A stretch of 64,000 bases of DNA from Monarcha castaneiventris obscurior (Eukaryota > Chordata > Aves > Passeriformes > Monarchidae). The notes below the pieces were generated by a model. The model did not search any database and was not told the DNA's origin. It was given only the letters and a program-made list of their open reading frames with translations. Positions 35,601-46,003 of the stretch are shown one piece after another. Position numbers and translations under genes: made by a program. Position 1 is the first letter of the stretch, and each line of letters starts with the position of its first letter. The stretch is from contig JAMPIT010000437.1 in the NCBI GenBank assembly GCA_026261815.1, positions 1,736,001-1,800,000 on the forward strand, given 5' to 3'.

Positions 35601-38600
35601 GGAGAAGCTGGAAAGGGAGGAATTGGGGGCCAAGGATCTCGTGCGAAACCTGCGCCGAAAAGTAGAAGAAGCCAAAAGTTCTTTAGCACAAAGTCGCAGT
35701 CGAGGAAAAGTGCTCGAGGCTCTGCTCCAGCAGAAGAAATGTGGGAATATTCCTGGGCTCTATGGAAGACTGGTAAATTTTAGTAAGGCTGTTACACTTT
35801 CAGTGTTAAACTTCGGAGGAGCTGAGTGGTGTTTCTGTGCTGAAGCGTGGGATGCCTCACTTCCCTGGCATTGGGAATTTGGAGAGCAGAGCTCTAAATC
35901 CTGTGGACTTGCTGGAAAATAAAACATTTTCAATTCTTTCCAAGCAATGTTGGTTTAAAGTTCTGAAAATTCAGAGCTGAGTTTTTCATTCCTGTTGCAC
36001 GTCAGTGTAAACATAAAAGTGCTGGTTTTGTATTCTGCAATCTTTTGTCCAAGGAGAATTATCTCTGCTTCAGAAAAATCAGTTTATTTGGTGTGTGGAG
36101 ATTCTAAAAAGTGTGTGGAGATTTTAAAAAGTGCATGCACGGATTTATTGGGAAAGGACAGAACTCAAAGAGCAGCTCAGGTGCCAACTAATGAGTGTTT
36201 CCTCCTCATCCCTCAATCCTCAGGGAGACCTGGGAGCCATCGATGACAAGTATGATGTGGCCATTTCCTCATCGTGTGGAGCCTTGGACCACATTGTTGT
36301 GGACACCATTGACACTGCCCAGGCCTGTGTGAACTTCCTGAAGGCAGGAGGGATTGGAGTTGCCACTTTTATAGCCCTGGACAAGGTGAGTCCCACCCTT
36401 GGGAAAACAAATCATTTTACTGTTACTTGCAGTCTAATGACATTTGTTTTAAAGCCTTAACATCCTATAGAATAATGGAGTGACCTCAGCATTTAACCTA
36501 AAGATTCATTTCTTTCTTTGCTTTGTGGCTGTAGATGGCTGTGTGGGAGAACAAAATGCACAAAATCCCAACTCCTGAGAACGCCCCACGGCTCTTTGAC
36601 CTGGTGAAGGTGGAGGACCCCAAGGTTCGCCTGGCGTTTTACTTCGCTCTCAGGGACACCCTGGTAGCCAAAAACCTGGAAGAGGCCACCAGGATAGCAT
36701 TCCAAAAGGAGAAAAGATGGAGAGTGGTAACCCTGCAAGGACAAATCATCGAGGTGTCAGGTACTGCAGCACCAACCAGAGCTTCACTGGAAGCACTCCC
36801 TGGATGATACCAAAGCCTAAGGAGTTCTCTGAGCTCTTTTCATGCCTTTTTCTATAGGAACCATGACTGGTGGTGGGGGAAGAGTCATGAAGGGCAGAAT
36901 GGGCTCCTCAGTCGTGATGGATATCTCAGAAGAAGAGGTTAGTATGTAATGGAAGTGGAATTCCAGCAGAATTCCTTCATTTGGGCAGTTCTTACACACG
37001 TGTGCCTTTCAAAACAGCGTGAGCAGGAGCAGTCTGGGATGGAGGAGAATTAACAAGGCGTTACAAACCAAAATTCCCAGTGTTAGCAGAGGTTATAATG
37101 CTCTGAAGTGCATCAGGGATAAAAGGGTTGTCACTGGCAGGGGCTGCCCAGGGAGGTTTGGAGTCCCCACCCCTGGAGGTGTCCAAGGAATTCCTGGAGG
37201 TGGCACTCAGAGCTCTGGTCTGGGGACAAGGTGGGGATCAGGCACAGCTTGGACTCGATCCTGGAGGGCTTTTCCAGCCTCAGGGATTCTGGGATTCTGT
37301 TTGTGCCCAGCCTGTTAATTAATTTAGTCTCACAGTGCTCCCTTTGGTAGCTTGGACACCATTTGGCATATCAAGGGACAGTTTGCTTTTCCTTCTGAAT
37401 TCCATTTAGGTTTTAATGGGGAGCTGCTCCTCTTGTTTCTCCCTGGCAGAGCTGATGTTCCCAGCACTCAAACTCCCTGAGCTGAAGTTTTTACTGCACT
37501 CTCTCCTGTGTTTTAAGAGCTCTTGAGCACAGGGATGAGCCCTGGCTTGGTTTTGTCGTGGTGACACCAGTAAATAATGCTGTCATTCCGTGTAGATCAG
37601 CAAAATGGAATCCCAGCTGCAGAGGGATTCCAAAAGAGCTGTGCAGTGTGAGGAGGAGAAAGCCCAGCTTGAAGAAGCCATAAGGAAACTGCAGCAGGAG
37701 ATTCGGGAAATGAGGAACACCTCAGAGAAATTCACAGCAAGCATCCAGGTGAGAATTCCTGAGCACCTCCCAGCCTCAGCCCCACACAGGCCTGGCTGGT
37801 GTCAAGGAGCTTTCCAAGGACAAGATTCCAGCCCAGTTTTGTGTTCTCTGCAGGGATTTTCTGAACAAGAAATGGATCTCAGAAACCAAATCAAGGAACT
37901 CGAAGCTAACGTCGCTGCTGCTGCTCCAGACAAAACCAAACAGAGGGAGTTGGAAAAAGTTCTTGATGGTTATAAAAAAGGTACATTTGTGGAGAGGGGA
38001 TCAGAGAGAAAAATTGTAGCAATGCTTCTTTATTGATAGAGGATGGAATGGGTTTGGGTTTGGACTTCAGTTCCATGTCTTGGTTTGGGACCTCATTTTC
38101 CTAAGAGGGATAAAACAAACATTGCTGGCCAGTTCTTAAAATTTAACTTCTGAGCATCTTCCCATTAATTAAAAGCAAAGAATGAGCTTGGAATATCTCC
38201 TAATGCACCACCTCATGTACTTAAGTACTCTGTGTCCATTTACTAATCCATGCTGAGTGGTTTTTACAGCAGGAGAGCTTTGGTAGAGCAGTGGCAGAAA
38301 GAAGTTGGGTGTGTTTGTCACAGTTAAACTTCTCATTTGTCACGGCATAGGGAATGTGTGCACTTGTCAATAGAGGAGCAGAGCAGAGCTGAACCTGAAA
38401 TCCCTCCCATCACTTGATCCCTTCAGTGCTGATGTCCCTGAGCAGTCCCAGGCTGGCACAGTGCCCTTAACTCCCCTTTCCATGGACAGATTACGAGCGT
38501 GTGGCTGAGAAAGCTGGGAAGATGGAGGAGGAGGTGAAACGACTGCACAAGCTCATCATGGACACCAACAACCAGAAACTGAAGGCACAGCAGGACAAAA

Positions 38601-41600
38601 TTGATAAGATTGACAAGGAAATGGATGAATGTTCCTCAGCCATCACCAAGGCCCAGGTGGCAGTCAAGACTGCAGACAGGTACAGCACAGGGAGCTCCAG
38701 GCTGAGGCTGCACTTAGTGTCTCAGCAGGGAAAGGGAGGTTAAATTTTGTAGTTTCTAATAGTTTAAAAGTCACATTTAATCAGCATTTCTCTATTATTT
38801 GCCTGAACTATTTGTCTAATATTGCCTAAACTGCAATATTCAGAATAAAGTCCAAAATAGCACTGGATTGGATGTGCTGGAGCACTTCAAATCTGAAGGG
38901 ACTGATTTTATTGGGAGACCTGTCAGGAAATAAAATGGGATCTATTTTTTATGGGAGCTCACCAATCCAGAGAGATTCCAAACTCTGCAAGAACAAATTA
39001 AGTCATTTAGTGAGGTCTGGCTGCTGAGGAAGACAACTTTGTTTTCCTTGGATACCTCTGGAATGTGGGAGTTGGTGCCTAAACCAGCACTTCCTCCTTG
39101 TTGTCAGTGAGATTGTGCTCCTGGGTTGTTTTCTGTCCCATTTGCCTCGTGTGAGGTGCACAAAGATCCCTGTCCCTGGGCAGGAACCTGAAGAAGTCTG
39201 AGGAGGCTCTGCAGCGCACGGAGAAGGAGCTGGAGGAGAATGAGAAGGAAATGAAGAACTTGACAGAAGAGCTGACAGCGCTGGAGGACAAAGCCAGCGA
39301 GGTGCTGAACGAGCGCAGGCAGGCTGAGGTCAGTCCTGGGGAGCACTCTGGGCTCCAGGGAAACCAGGGACAGGAGTTCAACCCTCCTTGGATCCCACAG
39401 AGCCCATTCTCTCTGCACAGCAGCCAGCCCACAATTTTTTACACTCACCTGGAAATTTATCCTGACCCAGTTTAGGAAAAAATTTACACCAGGTTTCCTC
39501 AAAGAAATTGCTCGGTTTAAAAGTTGCTGAACCATAAAATGTTTCCAGTTCTGTGGGATTTTAGTTTCCTATCTAGATTTCTGTGATAGAGGGAAAAGCA
39601 GGATGGCTGAAGTTCTTCCAAATAATTCTGGGATTTGATGTCTTTCTCTAAATAGCTAAAAATGAGTGCAGGACCTGTTTGATCCAGATCTGGGATCAAA
39701 GTACAAACTGCAGCATTTTCTCAGTCATTCCAGAATTCAGGGATCAGTTATAAATCCGAGAATATTCATTTGTTTCCATTAATAGCTGTGAGTAAATTAA
39801 GTGAAAATACTTATCACCCAAAAAAGGGACAACATTTTTGTAGGTGATTGATTAATGCCCTTTTTTGGGGCATTTTCCATTTTTCTGTTCAGGAAGCTTT
39901 GCCAGCAGTGCAGGAGGAGCAGAAAAATTTACTCGAGGAGATGAAAACTATTCAGGATGCTGAACATACCCTTCAAAGTGAAGCTCTGAGCATCAAGCTG
40001 AAAATAGAACAAATTGACAGCCACATTTCCACCCACCAGGCAAAGATTAAATACTGGCAAAAAGAGGTAGGAAATGGTTTAGTTCCTAAAACTTCAATCA
40101 GGGAATTGTGGAATGGTTTGGGTTGGGAGGGACCTTGAAGCTTATTCAGTTCCACCCTCAGGGACACCTTCCTCTGTCCCAGGCTGCTTCAAGCCCTGTC
40201 CTGGCCTTGGGCACTTTCAGGGATCCAGGGGCAGCCACAGCTGCTCTGGGAAATCCACCCCAGGGCCTCCCCACCTTCACAATAAAGAATTTTTTCCCAA
40301 TATCCCACCTAAACTTCTCTCTGTTTGAAGCCATTCCCCCTCATCCTGTCACTCCATGCTCTTGCAAAGAGTCTCTCTCCAAGGAATTCTAAACTACTCC
40401 ATGATGAAACTCTGACCATGAAATCGCCCAGATTGCCCCAAAACAATTTGGATCTCACAGAATGAACTTATCCTCTTACAAAATAGAGAATTTGGGAGAA
40501 AATTCCTCTTCAGATCACAGCTTACTGGGTTTATGCAGGAACAGGATAATAGGATAAAGGGATATTTATTGTCTTTTTCACATCCTGTTTTAAAGGGAGT
40601 TGTGGGAAGACTCTTGGAGTGTTTAGAGATTGGAAGCTTCACTGTACTAAGCCAGAAAACCTCATTTTAGAAACAGCTCCGTGCGATTCAAGCTTTCCAC
40701 CACGTGGCTTTTGCATTGCAGATCTCCAGGCTGTCCCTGCACCCCATAGAGGACGAGGCCCCCGAGGAGCTGCAGGTGCTGAGCGAGGAGGAGCTGGAGG
40801 CGCTGCAGGAGCCCGACGCCCTCAGCAAGAGAATCGCCCTGCTGGAGGCGCAGCGCCACGAGCTGCGGCCCAACCTGGGCGCCATCAGCGAGTACAGGAA
40901 GAAGGTAAAGCCCCCTCCATGTGGGAGCTGGGTACAACACAAACACAGGTTCTTTATCTTCACCTCTGGGGAGCTTCACCCCGAGCCCCAGCAGATGAGA
41001 AACGGCTGCAGATGTTGTTTCAGGTTGTTGATTTCTCCTTCTCTCTGCCAGCTCTCAGCTCCGGCCGCACATCTGATGCAGCCGAGTCCGAGCGGGCACT
41101 GCCCAGTCCTGGGCTGTCCCGGCCTTTGTGTGCCCTTTCCATCATCCAACCATTCTTCACAACGCATTTATTAGTTACTGTTCTCTACCAATTCATTTGC
41201 ACCTGTTCTAGACACGGAATTTCTACCTCTTTTTCATTCTACCAATCATTTTGTGCCACCACCACCAGAGAAGATGGAGGAGAAGGAGAAGAAGAACAGG
41301 GCAACGCCCAAAATCCTCCATCTTAAACCCTTCATCCTCATATTAAAACCCCTAAAATCTACTTTTTTACCTTGTAAAATACTAAACCACTGCTCATTTT
41401 CACACTCTGGTGGCTTGCAATGATTCTGGCAGTGTTGGTAACTTTTCCCATGGGCTGAGGTCAAAGCCGGTGCCATTCTGGGCTTCTTGCCAGGGGCTGG
41501 GACCCCCTTGCTGGGGCTCCTGAGCCCCCAGGGCAGCCCGAGGTGGGCCCTGAGCTCCCAGGGCAGCCCGAGGTGTGCCCTGAGCCCCCAGGGCAGCCCG

Positions 41601-43848
41601 AGGTGTGCCCTGAGCTCCCAGGGCAGCCCGAGGTGTGCCCTGAGCTCCCAGGGCAGCCAGAGGCGTGCCTTGGGTTCCAACACCTCCAGGGCCCTGCAAT
41701 CCCTCAGGAGGAAATATCCCAGCCTGGGCATTCCAGGAAAAGGGAGCCCGTTCCTCCTCCTTCCTTTTAGATTTACCTGTTGCTGTTGTTACCAGCTCGT
41801 CCTTAGCCAAGGGTGAAAGTTGTTTGTAGGAGCTCCCATGTGCCTTGTGCATTTCACACCATCAGTGTCAGGTGACAGCAACTTCCTGGGTCTTGAAGTG
41901 TTTTCCAACCTAAATAATTCTGTGATTCTCCTGGGAATGTGTATTTAATAGAGTCAAGTCTTCACAGCCGAGACAGACACACAGTACTGGATTTTTTTCC
42001 CTCCTCACTAAAGTAGTAGTGAACCATTGAACAGATTAAATATTTTTTTATTTTAACACAGGTTTGTTTGGGTTTTTTTTTCCCTCAACAGTGGAGATGG
42101 GAAAAGAGCTAATTTGGGGTTTTTGTTTGAGGGCTGTTAGCCAAGCTGGGGAAAAGGAATGTTCAAATGGTAGGAAAAGTGGTTTAAATGGAGGAGGCAG
42201 CTGCTCTAAGTGCCCTTGGGTCTGGTTGTTTTCCCCTGCAGGAAGAGCTGTACCTGAAGCACGTGGGAGAGCTGGATGACATCACCAACGAGAGGGACAA
42301 ATTCAGACAGGCCTTTGAAAAGCTCAGGAAACAGAGGCTGAATGAGTTCATGGCAGGATTTAACGTCATCACCAACAAGCTGAAGGAGAACTACCAGATG
42401 CTCACGCTGGGAGGGGATGCTGAGCTGGAGCTTGTGGACAGTCTGGATCCCTTCTCCGAGGGAATCATGTTCAGGTTTTCAAAATACTTTATATTCTATT
42501 AATTTTTAATCATCACAGTCCTTCTTTCAACCTGTTTTTAAAGTAAATGTTCACTGATCATCAGTGAACCAAGTACAGGCTCAGTGTGGGCAAATGGTGA
42601 CAGAAACCACAACTTTTTAGCTCTCTGATTAATTTCTCATGGAGAAATCAGGAACTAAAGCAGTTGGAAAGCTCTGAACTCATTTCCCAGCACTTCTAAT
42701 TCCCAGGTCACTTGATTCTGCCTAGGGAATGATGGCAGTGTTGTGTCATAAATGCTCCCAGGAGGAAATGGATTAATTGGGAGTTCAGCTGGGAAAGGCA
42801 GTGAGCAGTGGGGGCGAGGTGCTGCAGGAGCAGCCCCGTGTTGCCCCAGGCTGAGCTCAGGCAAAGATCCCAATTCCTGACACAGCCACTCTCACTTTGC
42901 TGCAGTGTCCGGCCTCCCAAGAAAAGCTGGAAGAAGATCTTCAACCTGTCAGGAGGAGAGAAGACCCTGAGCTCCCTGGCCTTGGTGTTTGCCCTTCACC
43001 ACTACAAACCCACCCCGCTGTACTTCATGGACGAGATCGACGCCGCCCTCGACTTCAAAAACGTCTCCATCGTAGCATTTTACATCTATGTGAGTCCTCA
43101 GGGCTTCTCTTGCTCAGATGTTCCCTGCTCCTCCTCGAGGCACAAAGTGGCCCCATACTTACAGCCACATTTGAGATCTGGGATGCTGGAGTTTTACTGC
43201 TTCCTCTTGAAAACTTTCCCCAAACCCATCAGCTACTGTCAGAGTGCACAATTAGCTGTCACTGATGTCTCCATGGATACAAGCTCATGATTTCCCAGGG
43301 TTCCTTGGATTCATACTTCCATGTCATTCCCATTAGTGTCTTTGATCTATAACTTACTTTTTTTTTTCGTGCCTTTAAAACTTCTGCCCTCACCATATTT
43401 AAACAAACCCCTTACATGGCTCCAGTTCAGACTGGTAATTAACCATTGAATATTCAGAGTTATTATTAACTTAGTTTATTGTAATAATTCAACTTACTAT
43501 TTCCAGATTGGGAAACAGGTGGCAAAGATCAGGAGCAGGGAAACTCTTGAAAGTTCCCTGCCTGCAGCTGTAGTTTTAAACTTGGCTTTGTGTGCCACAG
43601 CACGACAGAGCTGTTTTTTTGGGAATGCTGGGCACTAACACAAATCCCTTCTGTTTCAGGAACAAACCAAAAACGCCCAGTTTATCATCATCTCCCTGCG
43701 GAACAACATGTTTGAGATTGCAGACAGACTCATTGGGATTTATAAAACCCAGAACACCACCAAAAGTGTGGCCACCAACCCCAAAATCCTGGCTGTGAAA
43801 GGACTGGAGGAACTTGGCATGGTTGGGTGCAGTGTAGCCCAAAAATAG
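17653..43848 (+). CDS. SMC4: SMC4, structural maintenance of chromosomes 4 (condensin ATPase subunit), complete
   Basis: SMC4 pairs with SMC2 in condensin I and II and drives ATP-dependent loop extrusion during mitotic chromosome compaction. Coding exons: 17653-17815, 18910-19088, 19641-19832, 21474-21650, 31576-31740, 32193-32320, 32541-32681, 33411-33561, 33882-34046, 34795-35028, 35587-35772, 36224-36385, 36535-36760, 36858-36937, 37596-37748, 37854-37980, 38490-38679, 39184-39328, 39893-40066, 40722-40904, 42242-42474, 42906-43089, 43660-43848. All are GT-AG and join without frame break to 3,927 nt, 1,308 residues (human 1,288). Walker A GPNGSGKS is at residues 121-128. Long coiled coils flank the hinge (about 600-790, with IPGLYGRLGDLGA). 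The signature LSGGEK is at 1199-1204 and Walker B LYFMDEID at 1223-1230. The first 70 or so residues are low-complexity and poorly conserved, as in the family. The start ATG at 17653 follows an in-frame TTG; no upstream in-frame ATG is seen in the exon. Confidence 0.97.
18898..18912 (+). other. NAGNAG tandem acceptor before an SMC4 exon
   Basis: GGGTTTTAGCAG offers two acceptors 3 bp apart: exon start at 18910 or 18913. Both keep the frame and differ by one Ala in the low-complexity N-terminal segment. A long T run (about 18870-18886) serves both. Confidence 0.75.
21734..21823 (+). ncRNA. MIR15B: mir-15b precursor
   Basis: The 5p arm is at 21750-21771 and carries the miR-15/16 seed AGCAGCA. 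It differs from human miR-15b-5p only at position 20 (G for A). The 3p arm is at 21788-21809 (CGAATCATTATTTGCTGC...). Lower-stem pairing of GCCTT (21736-21740) with AAGGC (21817-21821) supports a hairpin. It lies in the SMC4 intron that begins at 21651, as in mammals, and is expected to be processed from the SMC4 primary transcript. The family represses cyclin and BCL2-type mRNAs. Confidence 0.97.
21897..21976 (+). ncRNA. MIR16-2: mir-16-2 precursor
   Basis: The 5p arm (21906-21927, seed AGCAGCA, ending ATATTGGCG) is identical to human miR-16-5p. The 3p arm (21948-21969, CCAATATTGTTGTGCTGC...) pairs with it and differs slightly from the human miR-16-2 star. Flanks GTTCCGCC and GCGTGGC close the lower stem. 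It starts about 75 bp after the mir-15b hairpin, so the two form one cluster in the same SMC4 intron. Confidence 0.97.
28075..28265 (-). mobile_element. CR1 LINE 3' fragment
   Basis: On the minus strand it shows CACTGTCCCAGGCTGCTCC AAGCCCCATCC, GGCCTTGGCCACTTCCCGGG, CCACAGCTTCTCTGGGAATT CC and CCCTCCCCACCCTCCC in the usual CR1 3' order. Confidence 0.85.
29344..29715 (+). mobile_element. CR1 LINE 3' fragment, longest copy in the window
   Basis: About 370 bp in plus orientation. It runs from GGAATCACGGGATGGTTTGA through GGGACCTTAAA, CCATGGCAGGGACACCTCCC, GGCCTTGGGCACTGCCAGGG ATCC, CTCCTCTGGGAATTCC and AGTGGGAAGCCATTCCCTGG to CTGGAGCTTCTCCAG. It resembles the right part of an avian CR1 copy and is 5'-truncated. 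Confidence 0.88.
31363..31424 (+). mobile_element. CR1-like 3' end fragment
   Basis: GGTTGGGCTTGATTGTGGAG GTCTTTTCCAACCTTAATGATTCTGTGAT is close to the avian CR1 terminal consensus. Confidence 0.75.
35310..35470 (-). mobile_element. CR1 LINE 3' fragment
   Basis: Minus strand: AGAATCCCAGACTGGTTTGT, GGGAAGGGACCTTAAATCCC, CCACCCCTGCCATGGC, GGCCTTGGGCACTGCCAGGG ATCCAGGGGCAGCC. It lies in the SMC4 intron 35029-35586, only about 115 bp upstream of the next exon. Confidence 0.85.
37120..37302 (+). mobile_element. CR1-like element fragment
   Basis: GGCTGCCCAGGGAGGTTTGG AGTCCCC...CCTGGAGGTGTCCAAGGAATT...CTTGGACTCGATCCTGGAG GGCTTTTCCAGCCTCAGGGA TTCTG follows the order of a known avian CR1 3' variant. 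It lies in the SMC4 intron 36938-37595. Confidence 0.75.
40103..40385 (+). mobile_element. CR1 LINE 3' fragment
   Basis: About 280 bp: GTGGAATGGTTTGGGTTGGG AGGGACCTTGAAG, CAGGGACACCTTCC, GGCCTTGGGCACTTTCAGGG ATCC, GCTGCTCTGGGAAATCC, CCTCCCCACCTTCACAATAA AGAATTTTTTCCC. It inserted into the SMC4 intron 40067-40721, about 40 bp after the donor. Confidence 0.88.
41521..41670. repeat. Minisatellite, five 30-bp units, in an SMC4 intron
   Basis: Units of exactly 30 bp (TGAGCTCCCAGGGCAGCCCG plus AGGTGTGCCC) begin at 41521, 41551, 41581, 41611 and 41641. They differ by only a few substitutions (CTCC/CCCC; GGGC/GTGC). The low divergence suggests recent expansion. It lies in the intron 40905-42241. Confidence 0.93.
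41885..41936 (+). mobile_element. CR1-like 3' end fragment
   Basis: TGGGTCTTGAAGTGTTTTCC AACCTAAATAATTCTGTGAT TCT resembles the CR1 terminal segment. Confidence 0.65.
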
Positions 43849-43938
43849 GGAGGAAGCAACTTCCAGCCCTGTGGCTGCTGGTTATTTTCATCTGAGCTCA
43901 TTTTGTATTTTGGACTTTGTTTTGTTTTGTAAATTTTG

Positions 43939-43944
43939 ATTAAA
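43939..43944 (+). terminator. SMC4 polyadenylation signal candidate
   Basis: ATTAAA lies 91 nt after the SMC4 stop codon; a weaker AATATA follows at about 43968. No AATAAA is nearby. This implies a very short 3' UTR of about 110-120 nt. The T-rich text between the stop and this site fits a 3' end. Confidence 0.55.
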
Positions 43945-43965
43945 TTTTGTAAAAATTTGATCTTG

Positions 43966-44345
43966 TTAATATAAAGCCCGCCTCAACAAATTCCACTTTT
44001 TGAATGTCATGTAAAAATTGAGGAAGGGGAGACCTCTTGGAGAGGGAGCAAAGGAAAAAGTTCAGTCCATGCTGGGAAACAGGAGCCTGGAACTAGCACC
44101 CTGTCAGTCTGTCCCCTGTGCCTGGGCAGAGCATGGAATATCCTGCTGGAAGCTGTGCCAGGGCATGGGGAGGGCAGGGAGAGGCTGGGGCCAGCACAGC
44201 TCCATGGAGTGACAGCATCAGAGGCCACAGGAAGGGCTGCTGGTGGCAGCTCTGCATCCTGGGAGGCTTTGACACGATCCCAGACATTCCTCTCTGGAGC
44301 TGGCGGGGGGATCAGTGGCTGCAGGGAGGGAATCACGGTGCTGGC
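43966..44345. other. Short interval between convergent SMC4 and TRIM59 3' ends
   Basis: About 0.4 kb with no coding exon or recognisable repeat. The two convergent transcripts may end within it or overlap if either reads through. Confidence 0.5.
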
Positions 44346-44367
44346 CAGCCCTGCTTTAAGAAAATGC

Positions 44368-44373
44368 TTTATT
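44368..44373 (-). terminator. TRIM59 polyadenylation signal candidate
   Basis: AATAAA on the minus strand lies about 380 nt after the TRIM59 stop codon, giving a 3' UTR of about 400 nt. Confidence 0.6.
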
Positions 44374-44752
44374 TGTGTGTGAATTGATGAAAATACAGAG
44401 GGCATTGGATTTACCAGGGAGCAGGGGCAGCACTGAAGTCACAGACACCAGCTTAAGGAATCAGTGAAATTTACTGCAATGCAAAACTGCCAGGAATTAC
44501 AGGAGAATCTCAGCAATGCACCTGATCATTGGCAAAGAATTCCAGGAGGATGTTAAGGACCAAATTCTGCAGTTGTGGATCAAGGCAAAACTCACCTCTC
44601 CTCACCTTTAGTGAATCAGAACTTCAGCTCAGAGGAAATACATGCAATGCAGAAAAAGGAGGATACAGAAACAGAACAAGTGTAGAGCTTTAACAATGCA
44701 GCTTTTAAGTAGAAATTAAGAATAATGCTGGGTTGCTGCACGAGATTTTCAT

Positions 44753-46000
44753 CTAATAGAAGTGGTCGGGAAGAATTCTCCTGCAAAGCTGCACCGGTAG
44801 GGCAGAAGTGTAGCACAGCTCTCGCACTGTGTCCCCCAGGTAGATGCAGGAATCCTGATAAATCCGCAGCAGGAATTCCCAGAGGTCTGTGAGAGGAGCC
44901 AGGATGGCACCAGATGAGATTTCCTTGTGCCACGCCGACACAACCAGAAACAGGAGCAGCACAAGGAAGTTTGGTTCGGTAAGAGCAGCCCACACTGCAG
45001 CTCCTGTTTGCATTCCAGAGCGTTGGCTTTTGCCAGTCAGGTGCAGCTCCGGAGTGTGGAGCTTGTGCACCTGCCCGAGCTCAGTTTTAGACCACGTGTC
45101 CTGCAGCAGGGTCTCCATCCTCGGCTGAATCTCCACAGGCTCAGGGCTCGGGAGCTGCTGCTGTTTGAGGAGCTGGAGCCGCTGCTGCAGCCCGTCCAGC
45201 TTCTGCAGGAAGAGCAGCGGGGACTCCTCCTTCTCAACAGCCGAGTGCAGCTCCTTCAGCTCAGCCTCTTCTAACTTCAGCTTTTCCACCTCCTCCATGA
45301 GGGGATCGTATTTCTCTGAAATGCGGCTCTCGAGCTCATCCAGTGCACTCAGCAGAGCTGCTTTTTTGTGCTCCAGAGCATCACCAAGTTCCTTAAAATA
45401 CTGCAGCACAGCTTCCCTGTCGCTCTGGAGGGCGCTCTGGCACTGGGCCTTGTGCTGCTGCAGCCTCTCGGAGCACGAGAACACCTCGGAGCGGGATTTA
45501 TCCATCAGCTCCTCCCCGAGCTTTCCCGAAGCCTCCCTGGCTTTCCTGTAGGCGCTCTGCAGGTCATCGATGGGGTGCCCGCGGTGCTTGCCGATGGTGA
45601 GGCACTGGCCGCACACCAGCTGCTTGTCCTGCAGGCAGTAAATGTTGAGCGGCTGCTGCGGGTGTGCCCTGCACGTCCCTGCCTCGGCCTCTGCCCCTGC
45701 CCCTGCTCCTGCTGCTCCTGCTCCTGTCCCGGCCCCGGCGCGTTCCCCCTGCTGCCACTTCTCGATCACGGCCTTGAGGGCGAAGTTGAGGGGCAGCGCT
45801 TGGGGGCCGGCGGCGGGCACGGGCACCAGGGCCCTGCAGCTGGGGCAGCGCAGGCAGCACCCGCTGGGGAGGGCGGCCGCGGGCTGCAGCAGCTCCTGCA
45901 GGCACAGGCGGCAGAAGGTGTGCGAGCACGGCAGCACCCGCGGCTCCTGGAAGATGTCGTAGCAAATGGCACAGGTCAGCTCCTCCTGCAGCCGGTCCAT
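44753..46000 (-). CDS. TRIM59: TRIM59, tripartite-motif RING E3 ubiquitin ligase with C-terminal membrane anchor
   Basis: A single-exon reading frame gives 415 residues (human 403). The RING finger has C10, C13, C25, H27, C30, C33, C52 and C55 in C3HC4 spacing, starting EELTCAICYDIF as in the family (human EELTCPICYSIF). A B-box type 2 spans about 110-142 (CRAHPQQPLNIYC, CGQCLTIGKHRGHPIDDLQS). A coiled coil follows to about 300. One hydrophobic segment (about 343-358, LVLLLFLVVSAW) anchors the protein in membrane, reported for TRIM59 at the ER. The start was taken at the Met before DRLQEEL because a CCTGGCAG acceptor (AG at 46005-46004) ends three bases upstream; the longer in-frame start at 46054 would lie in the intron. 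A Gly/Ala-rich stretch (about residues 86-109) separates RING and B-box. It converges with SMC4. Confidence 0.96.
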   Translation of the reverse strand: MDRLQEELTCAICYDIFQEPRVLPCSHTFCRLCLQELLQPAAALPSGCCLRCPSCRALVPVPAAGPQALPLNFALKAVIEKWQQGERAGAGTGAGAAGAGAGAEAEAGTCRAHPQQPLNIYCLQDKQLVCGQCLTIGKHRGHPIDDLQSAYRKAREASGKLGEELMDKSRSEVFSCSERLQQHKAQCQSALQSDREAVLQYFKELGDALEHKKAALLSALDELESRISEKYDPLMEEVEKLKLEEAELKELHSAVEKEESPLLFLQKLDGLQQRLQLLKQQQLPSPEPVEIQPRMETLLQDTWSKTELGQVHKLHTPELHLTGKSQRSGMQTGAAVWAALTEPNFLVLLLFLVVSAWHKEISSGAILAPLTDLWEFLLRIYQDSCIYLGDTVRELCYTSALPVQLCRRILPDHFY

Positions 46001-46003
46001 GGC

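Noticed and set aside
40619..41326. 235-codon ORF in SMC4
   Set aside because: It is out of frame with the SMC4 exon 40722-40904 and runs into intron. The in-frame peptide ISRLSLHPIED... matches SMC4.
41521..41670. Regular 30-bp repeats as a CRISPR array
   Set aside because: The units abut with no unique spacers, there are no cas genes, and the context is a vertebrate intron. The same applies to 14406-14671.
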